Source: Arachnopeziza araneosa (taxonomy: Eukaryota; Ascomycota; Leotiomycetes; Helotiales; Arachnopezizaceae). Taken from it: DNA of 64,000 bases. How positions within the stretch are numbered: the first letter of the stretch is position 1; each line of letters opens with the position of its first letter. Under the pieces are notes generated by a model. That model saw only the letters and a program-made list of their open reading frames with translations. It did not search any database and was not told the DNA's origin. The position numbers and the translations under genes are program-made. Location of the stretch: the NCBI GenBank assembly GCA_003988855.1, contig QYAI01000032.1, forward strand, positions 1-64,000, read 5' to 3'. Of the stretch, positions 9,834-20,209 are shown piece after piece.

Positions 9834-12638
9834 CTATCTAATCCCCAACTCTTCGTTCATCTTAGCTCTCCACCGTGGACCCATTCTCCTCATAGACCAG
9901 ACAACGCCAGTTGCGCTAACAAGACAGATAATCCCCAGCCCAGTGAACAGCCATCCATTGCCAATAGCTGATATGAGCGGCTGTGCAATCACACCCCCAA
10001 CACATGAAAAGATATTTCTGACAAAATTATTTACAGCGACACCAGAACTGCTGCGTTGAGGTAGAAACTCGGTCAACTGTTACGATTAGCCGATATCTGA
10101 AGAGTCTAAGACAGTATAACATGCCATCGTCGTCACAGCACCAAATATGATCATTGACCCTACACCGAAGAAGAAATTTGCAATCATGGGGACAATCCAT
10201 ACGACGCCTTTCTCTGACGTCCAACCGTACTAATAACTCATTAGAGAGAGTTTCACAGAGAAATGTCCATAGAACGGTAGGTAGGCTTACCCAGATCAAG
10301 GCACCTGTTAAAAAGTCGCTTTAGCACTATCAAATCAAGAACTGTTTGTCCGGAACCTACCGGGAAACATAACAGCAGCAATCCAAACATTTTCTCTCAT
10401 TCGATCTTCGGGTAGTAAGATAAGCTTCCCCGCCGCATCATATCTACCCACTGCTCTGGCTTCCCGATGCATTACCTATGAAGCAACCAACAGATTAGTT
10501 GTTACTTCAAATGCGTTAAGACAATCGTTTCGATCGCACGGAAGGTTGAAGACTGAGAAGGAATGACTTTCCAGTTTAAGAATGCGAAATTGGACTCGGA
10601 GACTTACATAGTCACAATAGCGTCCACCGACAAGAGATGCTAAGACCTAGAAAGACTGTTAAAATGCACTACACTATTATCGAGATAAAAGAGTCGTACA
10701 TATCCTATCGAATTAGGGATATAGAGTAAACCGAGAATAATAACGTGGAATGAATACGGGGCCGTTGAGAATGTTTGCTGAATGGAAATGTTGAGCACTG
10801 TGGCAACCAAAGAGTTAGCATTCCAACTACGAATAACTTCGAGCAAGCAACCTACTATAAAGGCTCCCGAAAGTGATGGAAGCCAAATACACGGTGATGA
10901 GTACGGCTGGAAAGCGGAGGTAGGCTAGAACGGCGAGTGGATCGATGAAACATCGTTTCAGGACTTTTGCGACCATATTAGATTTGATATGAAGGGAATG
11001 CCGTGTGGATACTCGTGACAGTTCTGGTCGAATAGTGGACTGGTCAGTTGGCAGCGGTGTCTTTTTAGCAAGAGTTTCTGGGAGATAGAATAACAAGAAA
11101 ATCCACAGTAACCCTCCATATATTACTTGGAACCACTGCGTACTTCTCCAGCCCCAAGCTTGACTCAATGCGCCACCTAGAAAGTATTAGACTCAACTGC
11201 GCCCTCTCTCCTAATTGCAAATATTAAATACCTATAATTGGAGCAAGTAAAGGACCCAATAAAGGGCCCAAGTAGAAAAAGCTAAGAACACATTAGTGCT
11301 TGATAATCAACTTTTGAAAACGAATTTTGAAGAAGGGGGTCGATCTTGTGAGACGATTTTTTGAAGCCTGGAAGAAAGGCTTCTGGAATAACTCAGAGGC
11401 TCCGGGCTCTCAGGTTATAGATCAGGAGATTAGTATGAAAATAATTCTTACCCCATTGCACTTCCCCTTTCCTTGACTTCCCAGATATCAGCAACTGTGT
11501 CAGTTAGTCCTAATTCCTAAAGTATAGGCAAGTTGCTAGCTTACTAGTGCCTGCTCCGACAGCCTGCACTGGAACACCAGGGAGTCAGCGTTTTCCTTTT
11601 AGAGCGGGTATTAGGAGTGAGAGGGATCGAATGCCGCCAGATGCGGCTGTCCTAAGAGTGCATCACTTGAAATACAATGTCTCAGGAGCAAAAATAACAA
11701 AGGATCGATAGAGCCTGGGGATCCCTACCTGAAGCCGCAGCACCTCCACTCAATATTCGCATGACTATCAGCATAGAAATTGAGGTTGAAATGGCGGCAA
11801 TGATATTCCATAAAGTGAACAGGGCAAAACTCGTGAGATAGATTGAGCGACGGCCAATTGTTTCCGAGAACGAAGACCACCAGAGCGGAAAGATACTCAT
11901 TGACAGCATATACCTGAGGAGGAGGAATTAGATAGCTTTCTTCTAAGAGTTTCGGGAAGGAATAACTTACATCGCTACAGATAAATTTGTTATGGTTGTA
12001 GTGGTATGAAGGTCAACTGCGAGTTGGGGAAGGGCAGCTAGAAAGTCTGGTTAGCTTGACTTTTGAGAGAAATGACAGGACCGGCATTACGGAGGAGAAT
12101 GGCGCTGCCCATTGGAGCCGCCTATTAGTTTATTAGGCTAATTTTATAACTAGAGTCAAAGAACTCAAGAGCCAAGGGTGTAAGATAGCTTCAAGAAAAC
12201 TTTTGGAGCTCAACTTGACGAAAGGCCAAGTTGAAGATAGACACGTACCGCAGCGGCTAACGCTACTAGCAAAGTAATAAACCATTTCGTTCTATTTTTG
12301 TATTCATACGGCCGAGCCACCTCTGGTACTAGTGTCAATCGCGCGAAGAGGCCTCGCCGGCGATGACGAGGGACTACAGATAGTGGACGAGATTGGATGG
12401 ACGCAGCCTTGGATTTTGAGGGTTCTAAAGGATTCGATCTTTCAAGAGCAGGTTCTAGAGCTCCAATGGATGCACGCTCGTGAACAGGCGAATGGTCGGC
12501 TGTTTCTTGCTTGCTGGATTCTCCATCTAGGGTGGTGGAGACGCCTAGATGACGAAGGGATCCGCCAACATCTTGAGGCACATGGTGGGTAGGCCCCAGA
12601 TCTGCTTTCTGCTGGCCAAGAGCCATCTTCAATCCCAT
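9834..12638 (-). CDS. MFS drug/polyamine:H+ antiporter-like transporter, 14 exons
   Basis: A 12-helix major facilitator of the fungal QDR/TPO-like drug:H+ antiporter type. Exons from 5' to 3' are 12638-12249, 12121-12091, 12037-11971, 11913-11729, 11568-11545, 11494-11452, 11281-11232, 11176-10856, 10797-10700, 10646-10608, 10475-10361, 10304-10291, 10229-10125 and 10076-9834. They sum to 1725 nt (574 aa) with every junction in frame. Visible segments are a ~105-residue hydrophilic N-terminus, KNRTKWFITLLVALAAAA in TM1, PLWWSSFSETIGRRSIYL after TM2, GPLLGPLLAPIIGG, LPETL before the central loop, and MLTEFLPQRSSSGVA near the end. Exons 5 and 12 are 24 and 14 nt. Intron 4 (11569-11728) is one of three homologous introns in the window. 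Intron 13 appears to start with GC (GCATGT); an alternative GT donor 12 nt downstream would add four residues. Substrate unknown. Confidence 0.87.
11569..11728 (-). repeat. Introner-like element copy 1 (intron 4 of the MFS gene, 160 nt)
   Basis: This whole intron, from GTAGGG donor to CCAG acceptor, aligns end to end with the introns at 41348-41506 and 43990-44148. Shared sense-strand blocks, in order, are CTCCTGAGACA (with copy 3), TCAAGTGATGCACTC, CCGCATCTGGCGGCATTC, CTCACTCCTAA, TCTAAAA and the branch-site block GCTGACTCCC. By hand alignment roughly three quarters of positions agree in each pair. The host intron is phase 1. Confidence 0.85.
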
Positions 12639-13092
12639 AGGAGACGATGTCTGGTTCTACGAATAGGTTCCAGGTGGCCATCAACCAAAGTGGGATATGA
12701 TATTTCAACAATACTAGGTTTGAGGGGCGACGAGGGAGACAGAAAAAGAGACAGCACGAGTAAGGAAGAAGAGAGGCGGCAAATTAAAAAAATGAGGGAA
12801 GACGAGGAAAGAAATACTATCTCTACCTACGGGGAATAACTCTTTGCCATAGCTTCAAGCAGGACAAGCTTTACCTAGTGAGTGTCTATTCCCGTGGCGC
12901 AATCCGTCGACCGGAGATAAAATCAGCGCTCCGTGTGGGTTGCTTGCTTAGTAACCCCCCACTTGTTCTGTTCCATTTATTCACTTTAAAAGAATCGGGT
13001 AATAGGCACACCGTTCCTTTACCCATCGCGCTAAGCCTGCAGCTGCAGTCAAAAGCCAACACTTGCTTGAGACCTCTACGGCGACGACGACA
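12639..13092. promoter_or_regulatory. Divergent promoter region, MFS transporter (-) / OTU protease (+)
   Basis: The two start codons face away from each other across about 450 bp, so both promoters must lie here. I see no recognisable operator. Purine-rich runs lie around 12720-12800. Confidence 0.45.
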
Positions 13093-13995
13093 ATGGAGAC
13101 CCATGAGGGCATGCGGAACCGCCATCGGAGAGAACAGAAAGATCTCCAAGCTCGCATCATGCAGAAGAAGAAAGGCGCAACAAAGAAGACCAGAAAGGGC
13201 GTGAACGATGAATGCACCGAACTCGAAAGGCAGCTGAAGGATAGGCAAGACCTAGAGAGCGCCAGCCTCGGAGGAAATGTGTCTGATCCTGAGATTATTC
13301 CTGAACGCAGCGAAGAGACTACGGAAGACCCCGCAATTAGCTTAACTGGAACCATGGAATCTTTGAATGGCATTACTGTTTCGGAATCAGCATCACCTGA
13401 CAATGGCCAACCCAAAAAGCGCAATAAAGCAAAGGAGCGTCTCGCACGACGAGCAGCTGAGCAAAATGCAGCTGTAGAAGAGGCCCAAAAGGAAGCTGCC
13501 AATCAGCCAGACAAGAGAGAGGTGGAACGGAAGAAAATCCTCCAACAAGTCGCAGCAAAGGGCTTGACGGAAAAGCTTATACAACCAGATGGACATTGTT
13601 TATTTTCTGCGATTGCTGATCAGTTGTCTCAAGCTGGTGTCCCGCTTACCTCTGATTTAACCGAGTATAATCAAGACCAAAGGTATAAAGCTGTGAGGAA
13701 AGCCGCTGCCACATATATCGAGGGCCACCCTGACGAATTTGTGGCATGGCTAGATGAGCCTCTAGACCAGTATGTAAAAAAGATTAGGGATACCGCTGAA
13801 TGGGGGGGACATCTCGAGTTACTCGCCCTAGCTAAGACATACAACATTGAAATATGTGTTTTACAGGACGGAGGGCAGCAAAATATTGTCCCTGGATTGG
13901 AGGGAGAGAATATACCCGAGAAAGTGTGGTTGGCATATTATCGGCATGGCTTTGGGCTCGGAGAGCATTACAACTCACTACGGCGTGTGCCCTAA
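13093..13995 (+). CDS. OTU-domain cysteine protease (OTU2/OTUD6B-like deubiquitinase)
   Basis: A single-exon gene of 300 aa. OTU proteases cleave ubiquitin chains with a Cys/His/Asp-type triad. The first ~160 residues are charged and coiled-coil-like, rich in K, R and E (HRREQKDLQARIMQKKK), as in OTUD6B and yeast Otu2. The catalytic domain begins at LIQPDGHCLFSAIADQL, with the Asp and the nucleophile Cys in DGHC. It ends with FGLGEHYNSL, carrying the catalytic His, close to the C-terminus. Yeast Otu2 associates with ribosomes, so a translation-linked role is plausible but inferred. The start is the first ATG; the frame is open upstream but has no earlier ATG. The stop lies 23 bp from the stop of the convergent methyltransferase gene, so their 3' UTRs must overlap. 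Confidence 0.92.
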   Translation: METHEGMRNRHRREQKDLQARIMQKKKGATKKTRKGVNDECTELERQLKDRQDLESASLGGNVSDPEIIPERSEETTEDPAISLTGTMESLNGITVSESASPDNGQPKKRNKAKERLARRAAEQNAAVEEAQKEAANQPDKREVERKKILQQVAAKGLTEKLIQPDGHCLFSAIADQLSQAGVPLTSDLTEYNQDQRYKAVRKAAATYIEGHPDEFVAWLDEPLDQYVKKIRDTAEWGGHLELLALAKTYNIEICVLQDGGQQNIVPGLEGENIPEKVWLAYYRHGFGLGEHYNSLRRVP

Positions 13996-14018
13996 CTTAT
14001 GCATTCAGATGTTCATTA

Positions 14019-15272
14019 CTAGCTTGGGTGAGCCCAAACAGAGACCCAATCGGTTACCTTACCCTCGGAATTGTGCCTGATTTGATGAGTCCTCGTTGGC
14101 TGAAAATGGGCTATACGCTCTAAGCCATGTTTGCTCGATTCAAGATTCTGCACTTGGAGGTCGCCATCATTGCTATATGGTAACTCTTCGCCTGGGTGCG
14201 ATGAGTGACCTAAACTAAACACCGTGTAGTTAATATTCTAATCCCTTGCTGTCATTCATGACAGAAAATAGTAAACTCGGTTGAAATAGCTTTATCAAGG
14301 ACGCCAAAAATATATATATATTTTTTGGAAACAACACTGTCGGTTCACTTCGAATAACTAGTTATTCTGTGGTTTCGGCCGGTTCACCCAGAATACGAGA
14401 CTCCTCACGAGTGGAGGGGTCTGTACTGGTTGGGTGCAGCTGGAGAACCCTTATGGGGTTCTGGCTGCCTGACTAATTAGGTTTCACGTGTTGGCACGTG
14501 ATTGTACCAACAAACACTGACAATTAGAAATGGAGCTTTGACTTACTACACTTTTGGAGGTAACGCCCATGGAGAACCACCTGTTGAAGGAGGCTTATAC
14601 GTTGGAGATTCTATGCAGATGATCCGTCCATCAGGAGCTAGAAGTTCATTGAATCGCCTCGACCATGCTGGTCTCATATTTGGCGGTAGTGCAGAGAGAA
14701 ACTGTCCATCAGCGCTATTTACAATCCCACCAGGTGACATACCGTATAATCGTAAATCAGATCAAACTTCCCATCCATACCTTTCACACTCTCCCAAGAA
14801 GCCATCTCCAAAGAAATCCCCAGTAATCCAAGTGACGCTTCCATTCTCAGCTCCGTCCTTAGCATCGTTCTCACCTTTTCCAGCCATCTCCATCTCAACT
14901 TTCCCCGCTTCCTCTAAAGCTGTCGTTGAGATCTCTAATCCATAAGCGTCGTACTCATAGGCGGCAAGTAAGAGTGCATCATAACCCTTCCCACAACCCG
15001 GAATTAGTGCTTTCTTCCTCTCTTTTCCTGAGGGCGGAGGAATCAGATCGCTCCGCTCGGAAAGTAGATCTACTAGTGCGGGATTGGGGAAGCCTTTATC
15101 CCAGGGTAGGAAACCGGCTTTCCACTTATGATATGTGAGTGACTGAGGAGATATTTGTGAAGGGAAGAATGCATACTAGATCATCCCATTTCTGACCATG
15201 CTCTATCGTCCCCTTTGCGGCTGAGAAATGTGAGAGCAATCTTGCTCGGGCATCGGTAGGTTGATCTTGCAT
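14019..15272 (-). pseudogene. TPMT-family thiol methyltransferase, frameshifted in exon 2
   Basis: An S-adenosylmethionine-dependent methyltransferase of the thiopurine/thiol methyltransferase family. Exons are 15272-15177, 15124-14743, 14701-14547 and 14214-14019, about 276 codons. Recognisable parts are KWDDL..WKAGFLPWDKG at the N-terminus, the SAM loop ALIPGCGKGYDALLLAAYEYDAYGLEIS, then FDLIYDYTFLSALPPNMRPAW, PPSTGGSPWALPPKVY and HPGEELPY near the end. Exon 2 is 382 nt and does not keep frame: VTWITGDFFGDGFLGE and KFDLIYDY are read in frames one base apart, with the shift near 14765-14815. Either one extra base broke the gene or the assembly has an error. Intron 3 (14215-14546, 332 nt) is unusually long and full of hairpins. 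Confidence 0.8.
14304..14500. repeat. Cascade of inverted repeats inside the methyltransferase intron
   Basis: Within 200 bp there are several perfect or near-perfect palindromes. They are CCAAAAA(TA)n..TTTTTTGG at 14304-14328; AATAACTAGTTATT at 14353-14366; TATTCTG/CAGAATA at 14363-14369 and 14389-14395; an imperfect AGACTCCTC/GAGGGGTCT pair near 14398-14422; AGAACCC/GGGTTCT at 14444-14450 and 14456-14462, extended outward by GCAG/CTGC; and two CACGTG copies at 14485-14490 and 14495-14500. This may be a miniature inverted-repeat element or a structured RNA within the intron. Confidence 0.6.
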
Positions 15273-15945
15273 TTTGATGAGATTCTCATTTCAAGGAACT
15301 TTAGGTGCTATGGAGATCTCAGTACAGTAGGAGACTCTTCCGCAGGTATTGTATCAATCCCTGGTTGGCAACTCTAACCGAGGCTAAGTAAGGTGGTCTT
15401 TGCCACGTTATCCAAACTACAATTCTTGCTCGATATATTTCGTGCAGCTGGATTATTTGCTGATCCAGGACTACACAATCAAGTAAAATACATGAGGATT
15501 GCTTCTCTGACCTATAATAGTATTTTACTTTTGCAAATCGAAAGCCTTTAATTCGACGAGTTAGGGGCAAGTAACAACCCTATTTATGTCACGCCTACGC
15601 CTCTTGTCAAGTTAGACAATGTAGTAAAACACTTCACGCTCCAAGTCAAATTCAAAGGCTTGGAGGAAATAAACGTGGGATACGTATTTGCGTTAAAATC
15701 AGAAGCTGAGGACGGGAGTATTTGACTTTGGCACTCGAGCAAATCTCACCTGAGTTAAACATATTTACTTCAATATGCGGGCCAAGAGTACATATACATG
15801 CTTTCCAGGTACTCAAAAGTGTTCTGGTCAGTTTTTAGAACTGGTACGGAAAATTATTAAGCTTTGATTCTTGTGTGTTGTTGAAACAATTGCTGGGACC
15901 TCAAGCGCCAAACACCAGTCGTATGAACGATTTTTGAGAAAGGAA
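15273..15945. other. Intergenic region between SHMT and methyltransferase genes
   Basis: Both genes are on the minus strand, so this holds the SHMT 3' UTR and the methyltransferase promoter. An 83-codon minus-strand frame at 15319-15570 has no recognisable domain and is not called as a gene. Confidence 0.45.
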
Positions 15946-17687
15946 TCATGACCAAGGTAGCTGGAAGGTTCCAACCCACTCCTCCACTTCTGCTCGCAGT
16001 TGGACTATTTCTCGCTCACTTTCTCCATTTCCAAGGTAGTCAAGGAAAGCTTTTACACTTCCAGAATTCTTCCGTCCTTTACTTTCTGCTGCTTCTTTGG
16101 CCGTTTTGTCTAGACGTTGAGTGATTGTGACCGCTCGATTCACCACATCTGCCACACGAACAAAGTCTTCAGCTTGGAAGCCTCGAGTTGTCATAGCTGG
16201 TGTACCCATTCTCAAACCACCAGGTTTTAATGCTGATTTGTCACCCGGAACCGTGTTTTTATTGCTGGCCACTCCAACTAATTCCAGTACTCGCTCGACC
16301 CTTGCACCATCTACGCCTTGTGGTTTGAGGTCCAGTAAGACGAGATGGTTGTCGGTTCCACCAGATACGATATTATATCCCAAACCGCCTTTGTCCTTGG
16401 ATTCACCAAGTCGTTTTGCAAAAGCCTTGGCATTTGAGAGGACTGCTTCTTGATAAGCTCTGAACTCGGGGCTTTGGGCTTGCTTGAGAGCAACAGCTAG
16501 CGCTGTAATAGTGTGATTATGTGGTCCTCCTTGATGACCCGGGAAAACCGAAGCATTAATTGGATCTTCTAGATCCCACATCTCTTCTTCTTTAGACTTT
16601 GGATTGACTCTTCGTAGACCTTTTCTATAAAAAATCATTGCGCCTCTAGGGCCGCGAAGGGACTTATGAGTAGTTGTGGTAACGACGTCTGCGTGTTGAA
16701 ATGGCGAAGGAATAACTTTGGCCGCAACTAGACCAGATATATGAGCCATATCAGCTAAGAGATATGCCCCAACTTTGTCTGCAATCTCTCGCATTTTGTC
16801 ATATTCGATTAGTTTGCTATACGCTGATGTACCTGCAACAATGATTTTGGGTCGATACAGAGTAGCTAAATATTCCAGCTGGGTATAATCAATAAGTCCT
16901 GTGCTTTCATTAAGACGATATGGCAGAGTTTCGAAATATTTAGAGACTGCAGAAATCTTTTTGGTCGGAGTTTGATATCCGTGTGAAAGATGACCTCCGT
17001 GTGGTAGATCCAGACCCATTATTCTGTCATGAGTGTTGAGAAGAGCAGAGTATGCGTACAGATTTGCAGGAGATCCGGACAGAGCTTCCCTGGTCAGTGA
17101 ATATGATGGAAAGGTGTGGCTTGAAAACTAACGCTGAACATTTACACCCCATTCTGAATCCTTCAGATTAAATGTTTCCAAAGCCCGACTTTGACATAAC
17201 CTCTCAGACTGATCAATAAATTCGTTTCCCCCGTAATATCTTGCTCCAGGGTACCCTTCCGAGTATTTGTCTAGAGTGTTAGTTTCTGATCTACAAAATT
17301 CTTGGTCAGTGCCTACTTTGCATGACACTTCCAAGAGCATCCAGAACAGCTTGAGAAGTAAAATTTTCGGATGGAATAAGGTTTATGAAATGCTTCTGCC
17401 TTCGTTTTTCCTGGTTATCCTTACATCAGCTTCTACTAATACTCGAGCTCAAGGAAGGAGGGATAATACATTTTGAAGAATATCATAGATTGCAGGATCT
17501 GCATGCTCAAGGTGTGCAGAGAGTAGCTACAGAAAGAGTTAGCTGTATAGAAGAACAGGAGATAAATCGATACCTTATGCTGAGCTTCTGCGGCCGTAGA
17601 TAAAGCAGCACGCCGCGACGAAGATATTGCTGTTCGTGATGCCGCAGCTCTTAACAAAGGCCGAGCTGTTCCCCGAATGAGAGACAT
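15946..17687 (-). CDS. Serine hydroxymethyltransferase, mitochondrial form
   Basis: A PLP enzyme that interconverts serine plus tetrahydrofolate with glycine plus methylene-THF, feeding one-carbon metabolism. Exons are 17687-17574, 17526-17470, 17410-17317, 17270-17133 and 17084-15946, together 513 aa. The first ~35 residues (MSLIRGTARPLLRAAASRTA) are Arg/Ser/Ala-rich and look like a mitochondrial import signal, so this is the SHM1-type isozyme. Family landmarks are INLIPSENFTS, KYSEGYPGARYYGG, PLSGSPANLYAYSALL, LLADMAHISGL, the PLP-lysine segment VVTTTTHKSLRGPRG, FPGHQGGPHNH and TPAMTTRGF. All expected motifs are intact and the length is normal for the family. Confidence 0.96.
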
Positions 17688-18648
17688 AATCTATACATCC
17701 AATTAGGTTCTAAATTCTCGAAAGATGTCAATTGAAGCCACTCGCTCTCACTCTCGCCTTGGATCCGAAGTCATGAGAAATCAAGAAATTAGAAAAGATG
17801 ACCAAAGGGTCGGCTCATTTTCGGGTTTGTCTTCCCCGCCACAAAGAGGGCTTAGGGCGCACGAGCCGCGAGCGGTATAATCGAATCCTCCGACATCGAA
17901 ACTCTTTCTTCTTCCTTCCTTATCAACTATCAACCGAAGGGATGAGTATGCCTCTACGTCAGCTGCAGTTCTGGCCTTAATGGCGGGCGAAGTTGAGATG
18001 TCTCGGGCTCACATCACCACTCATGAGAGGCAATGTGAAATATCTGATCGGTCTTGATGTTGATGCCTTTGTGAGCTTTATTTATTGCACTCCTTCCCCT
18101 GGTTCTTACTCGTTGAATACTTCATGCCGAAACAGTGGTATAAGCCGATTGCTTTGATTAACTGAGGATGGGAATCTGGTACTCTTATTTTGTTCCGGAT
18201 CCCGCTTGTCAAGCATCAGATAATTTCTGAGCATGAAGCTCATACACACTGATTTGTAGCGATCTTTGTGTTTACGTTCACTCTAAGGATATAGATACTA
18301 TGTATCTACATCTACTAGTTAAATAATTAATCTGTTGACGCTAAAAAGAAGCCACTCGCAGTGCATTCTACTATTTTTATTATTGGAATAACATCTCGTT
18401 CCTGATTAGTTCAATGGCGCAAAGTATTCACACTACGTTAATGTCAAATGTACTCCGAGGACACACCCACCATCAGGCCACTCGAAACCAATCAATCTGG
18501 CTGCAGCATAATAATTCTGGAGATAGAATTGGAGATCATGAATCCATTTTCCATGCAGTGATGCGAGAAGGACTAGTAAAGCAATCGGCCTCAATATAAG
18601 ACCTTGCTATAAACACTCCAAATGCTAGGATCACAGAAGCCTTCCCGT
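17688..18648. other. Intergenic region between eL19 and SHMT genes
   Basis: About 960 bp with no supportable gene. Both flanking genes are on the minus strand, so this should contain the SHMT promoter and leader and the eL19 3' UTR. Short plus-strand frames at 17798 and 18414 show no known domain or splice continuation. Confidence 0.45.
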
Positions 18649-19465
18649 TTACTTCGTCTCAGTCTCCTCTTCTTCACCGAACTGTGCACGTTGCTTGGCG
18701 ATCACTCTCTCCTGCTTTCTCTCACGGGCAGCCTTGGTCTTTGCGCGCTTAGCGTCCATCTCCTCCTTCAAGACTCTCTCACGAGCCTTCTCAGCCTTTG
18801 CTCTGTGGATCTGCACCAATTGTAAGCACTCAGCCATGTCAAGTGCATTTCGGAAACTTACGTGCTCAACCAACGCTCTCTTATGCTTGAAGGTGTTACC
18901 TTTGCTCAAGTGGTAGAGCTCGTGATAAAGGTGCTTATCGATCTTGCCGCTGGCACGATATTTGACCAACAGGCGACGGAGAACACGGAGACGACGCATC
19001 CAGATAACCTGGCTAAATGAATCCGTCAGAACTTGCCCTGAGAATCTATCCAGATGACAAAGCGTACCTAGGCATACGAGCATCGGCAGTACCCTTTCTC
19101 TTACCAAAACCACGGTGTCTACCAATTCTTCGGGAGGCTGTGAGTTCGCGGGCTCGGGATCGAGAGTGCATGGTGACAGGTTTTTGGATGATAAGGCCAT
19201 CTGCAACGAGCTTGCGAATGGTTTGGCGGGAGTTGGCGTTCGAGATCTCACTTGTCTCATTAGGATCAAGCCAGATCTTACGCTTGCCGCAGCCAACAAC
19301 GGAGGCCGCCAAGCGCTTCTGGGTGGTGAGGTTGACCCTATCGTGAGAATCAATGTCAGCCTCTCATTGATGAAGAATTCATCGTGAATGAACTCTGCAG
19401 ATCACAAAAACCTTCCAGGCTAGCCCGAAAGACCCGAAAATACAAGAATAAAAGGAGACCTACAT
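18649..19465 (-). CDS. 60S ribosomal protein eL19 (L19)
   Basis: A structural protein of the large ribosomal subunit. Exons are 19465-19464 (A and T of the start codon only), 19337-19068, 19012-18862 and 18810-18649, giving 194 aa. The protein begins MVNLTTQKRLAASVVGCGKR and continues with IWLDPNETSEISNANSRQ, VTMHSRSR, GRHRGFGKRKGTADARMPS and QVIWMRRLRVLRRLL. It ends in the long basic/acidic helix rich in KAEKARERVLKEE typical of eL19. The start codon is split AT|G by a 126-nt intron, so the first exon is almost entirely 5' UTR. Introns at or next to the start codon are common in fungal ribosomal protein genes. Strong constitutive expression is expected from the family. Confidence 0.96.
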
Positions 19466-20209
19466 CTTAACAGGTGTCGAGATAGCCGGTGATGGTCGTC
19501 GTTAATTTTCGATGGAGATTATTCACGTTTGGCCGTGATTGAGGATTTTCCAGGTTCGAGGTTAGCCGCTAAAGCACGTGCTTGCTAACCGAACAAAAGG
19601 AAATCGCGTTGTGGGTGTGAGGGTTTGATAGCCCTATTCACGTGACATAATTCTTTGATTTTGATAAATGCTAGTATCACACCTAGATATCATTTTTGCA
19701 ACTAAATAAGATTGCAAATAGCGACATAAATGGTAAACTCAAGCTGAGTTTGTTTAATTTTCTAGGTCGGACATTAATGTTTAATTCAGGGGTGCTTCAA
19801 CTCGTAGCGATATATCAAAGAAAATCTTAATTAACTATCTCAACGCTGGCCAAGTGAGCAAATAAGTCTAGAGAAACAAACTTGAAGAATCCAACTGAGA
19901 GATTTAGTCTTGTTTTTGAGCACTACCGTTCCATTTTAGAGGCAAGTTGTTCGAAGATATTAACTCTGCAGTGTGCCGCACGCCATGGCGACCCTCATGG
20001 TGGATTATTTCGACAGTCTCCATTAAAATATCAATGTCTACCTCAAATTTCATTACATTACTGAAAGGGTACATTATTTCACTAGCTCTCTTAGACTATT
20101 TGAGTGGGAAGATTTGACTTTCTCTTTTTAAGTGTAAGACCTTGTGGAAATGTGTCGTAGTGTTTCTCATCCACTTGCACAACTCAAATGTTGTGTATCA
20201 TCTCAGCCA
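19466..20209. other. eL19 promoter side and GCN1 3' flank
   Basis: About 740 bp without a gene. It should contain the eL19 promoter (eL19 is transcribed leftward from near 19500) and the downstream flank of GCN1 is on the other side at 20209. It is AT-rich in the middle (19660-19860). No RNA gene was recognised. Confidence 0.4.

Noticed and set aside
11282..11451. 170-nt MFS intron 6 as an introner copy
   Set aside because: The length is similar, but none of the shared blocks can be aligned.
12442..12839. Overlapping plus- and minus-strand frames opposite the MFS N-terminus
   Set aside because: They mirror the first MFS exon and show no domain of their own.
15319..15570. 83-codon minus-strand frame downstream of SHMT
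   Set aside because: No recognisable motif, no family start and no splice partners; probably 3' UTR.
17798..17980. 60-codon plus-strand frame upstream of SHMT
   Set aside because: Short, no known motif, and it lies in the presumed SHMT promoter.
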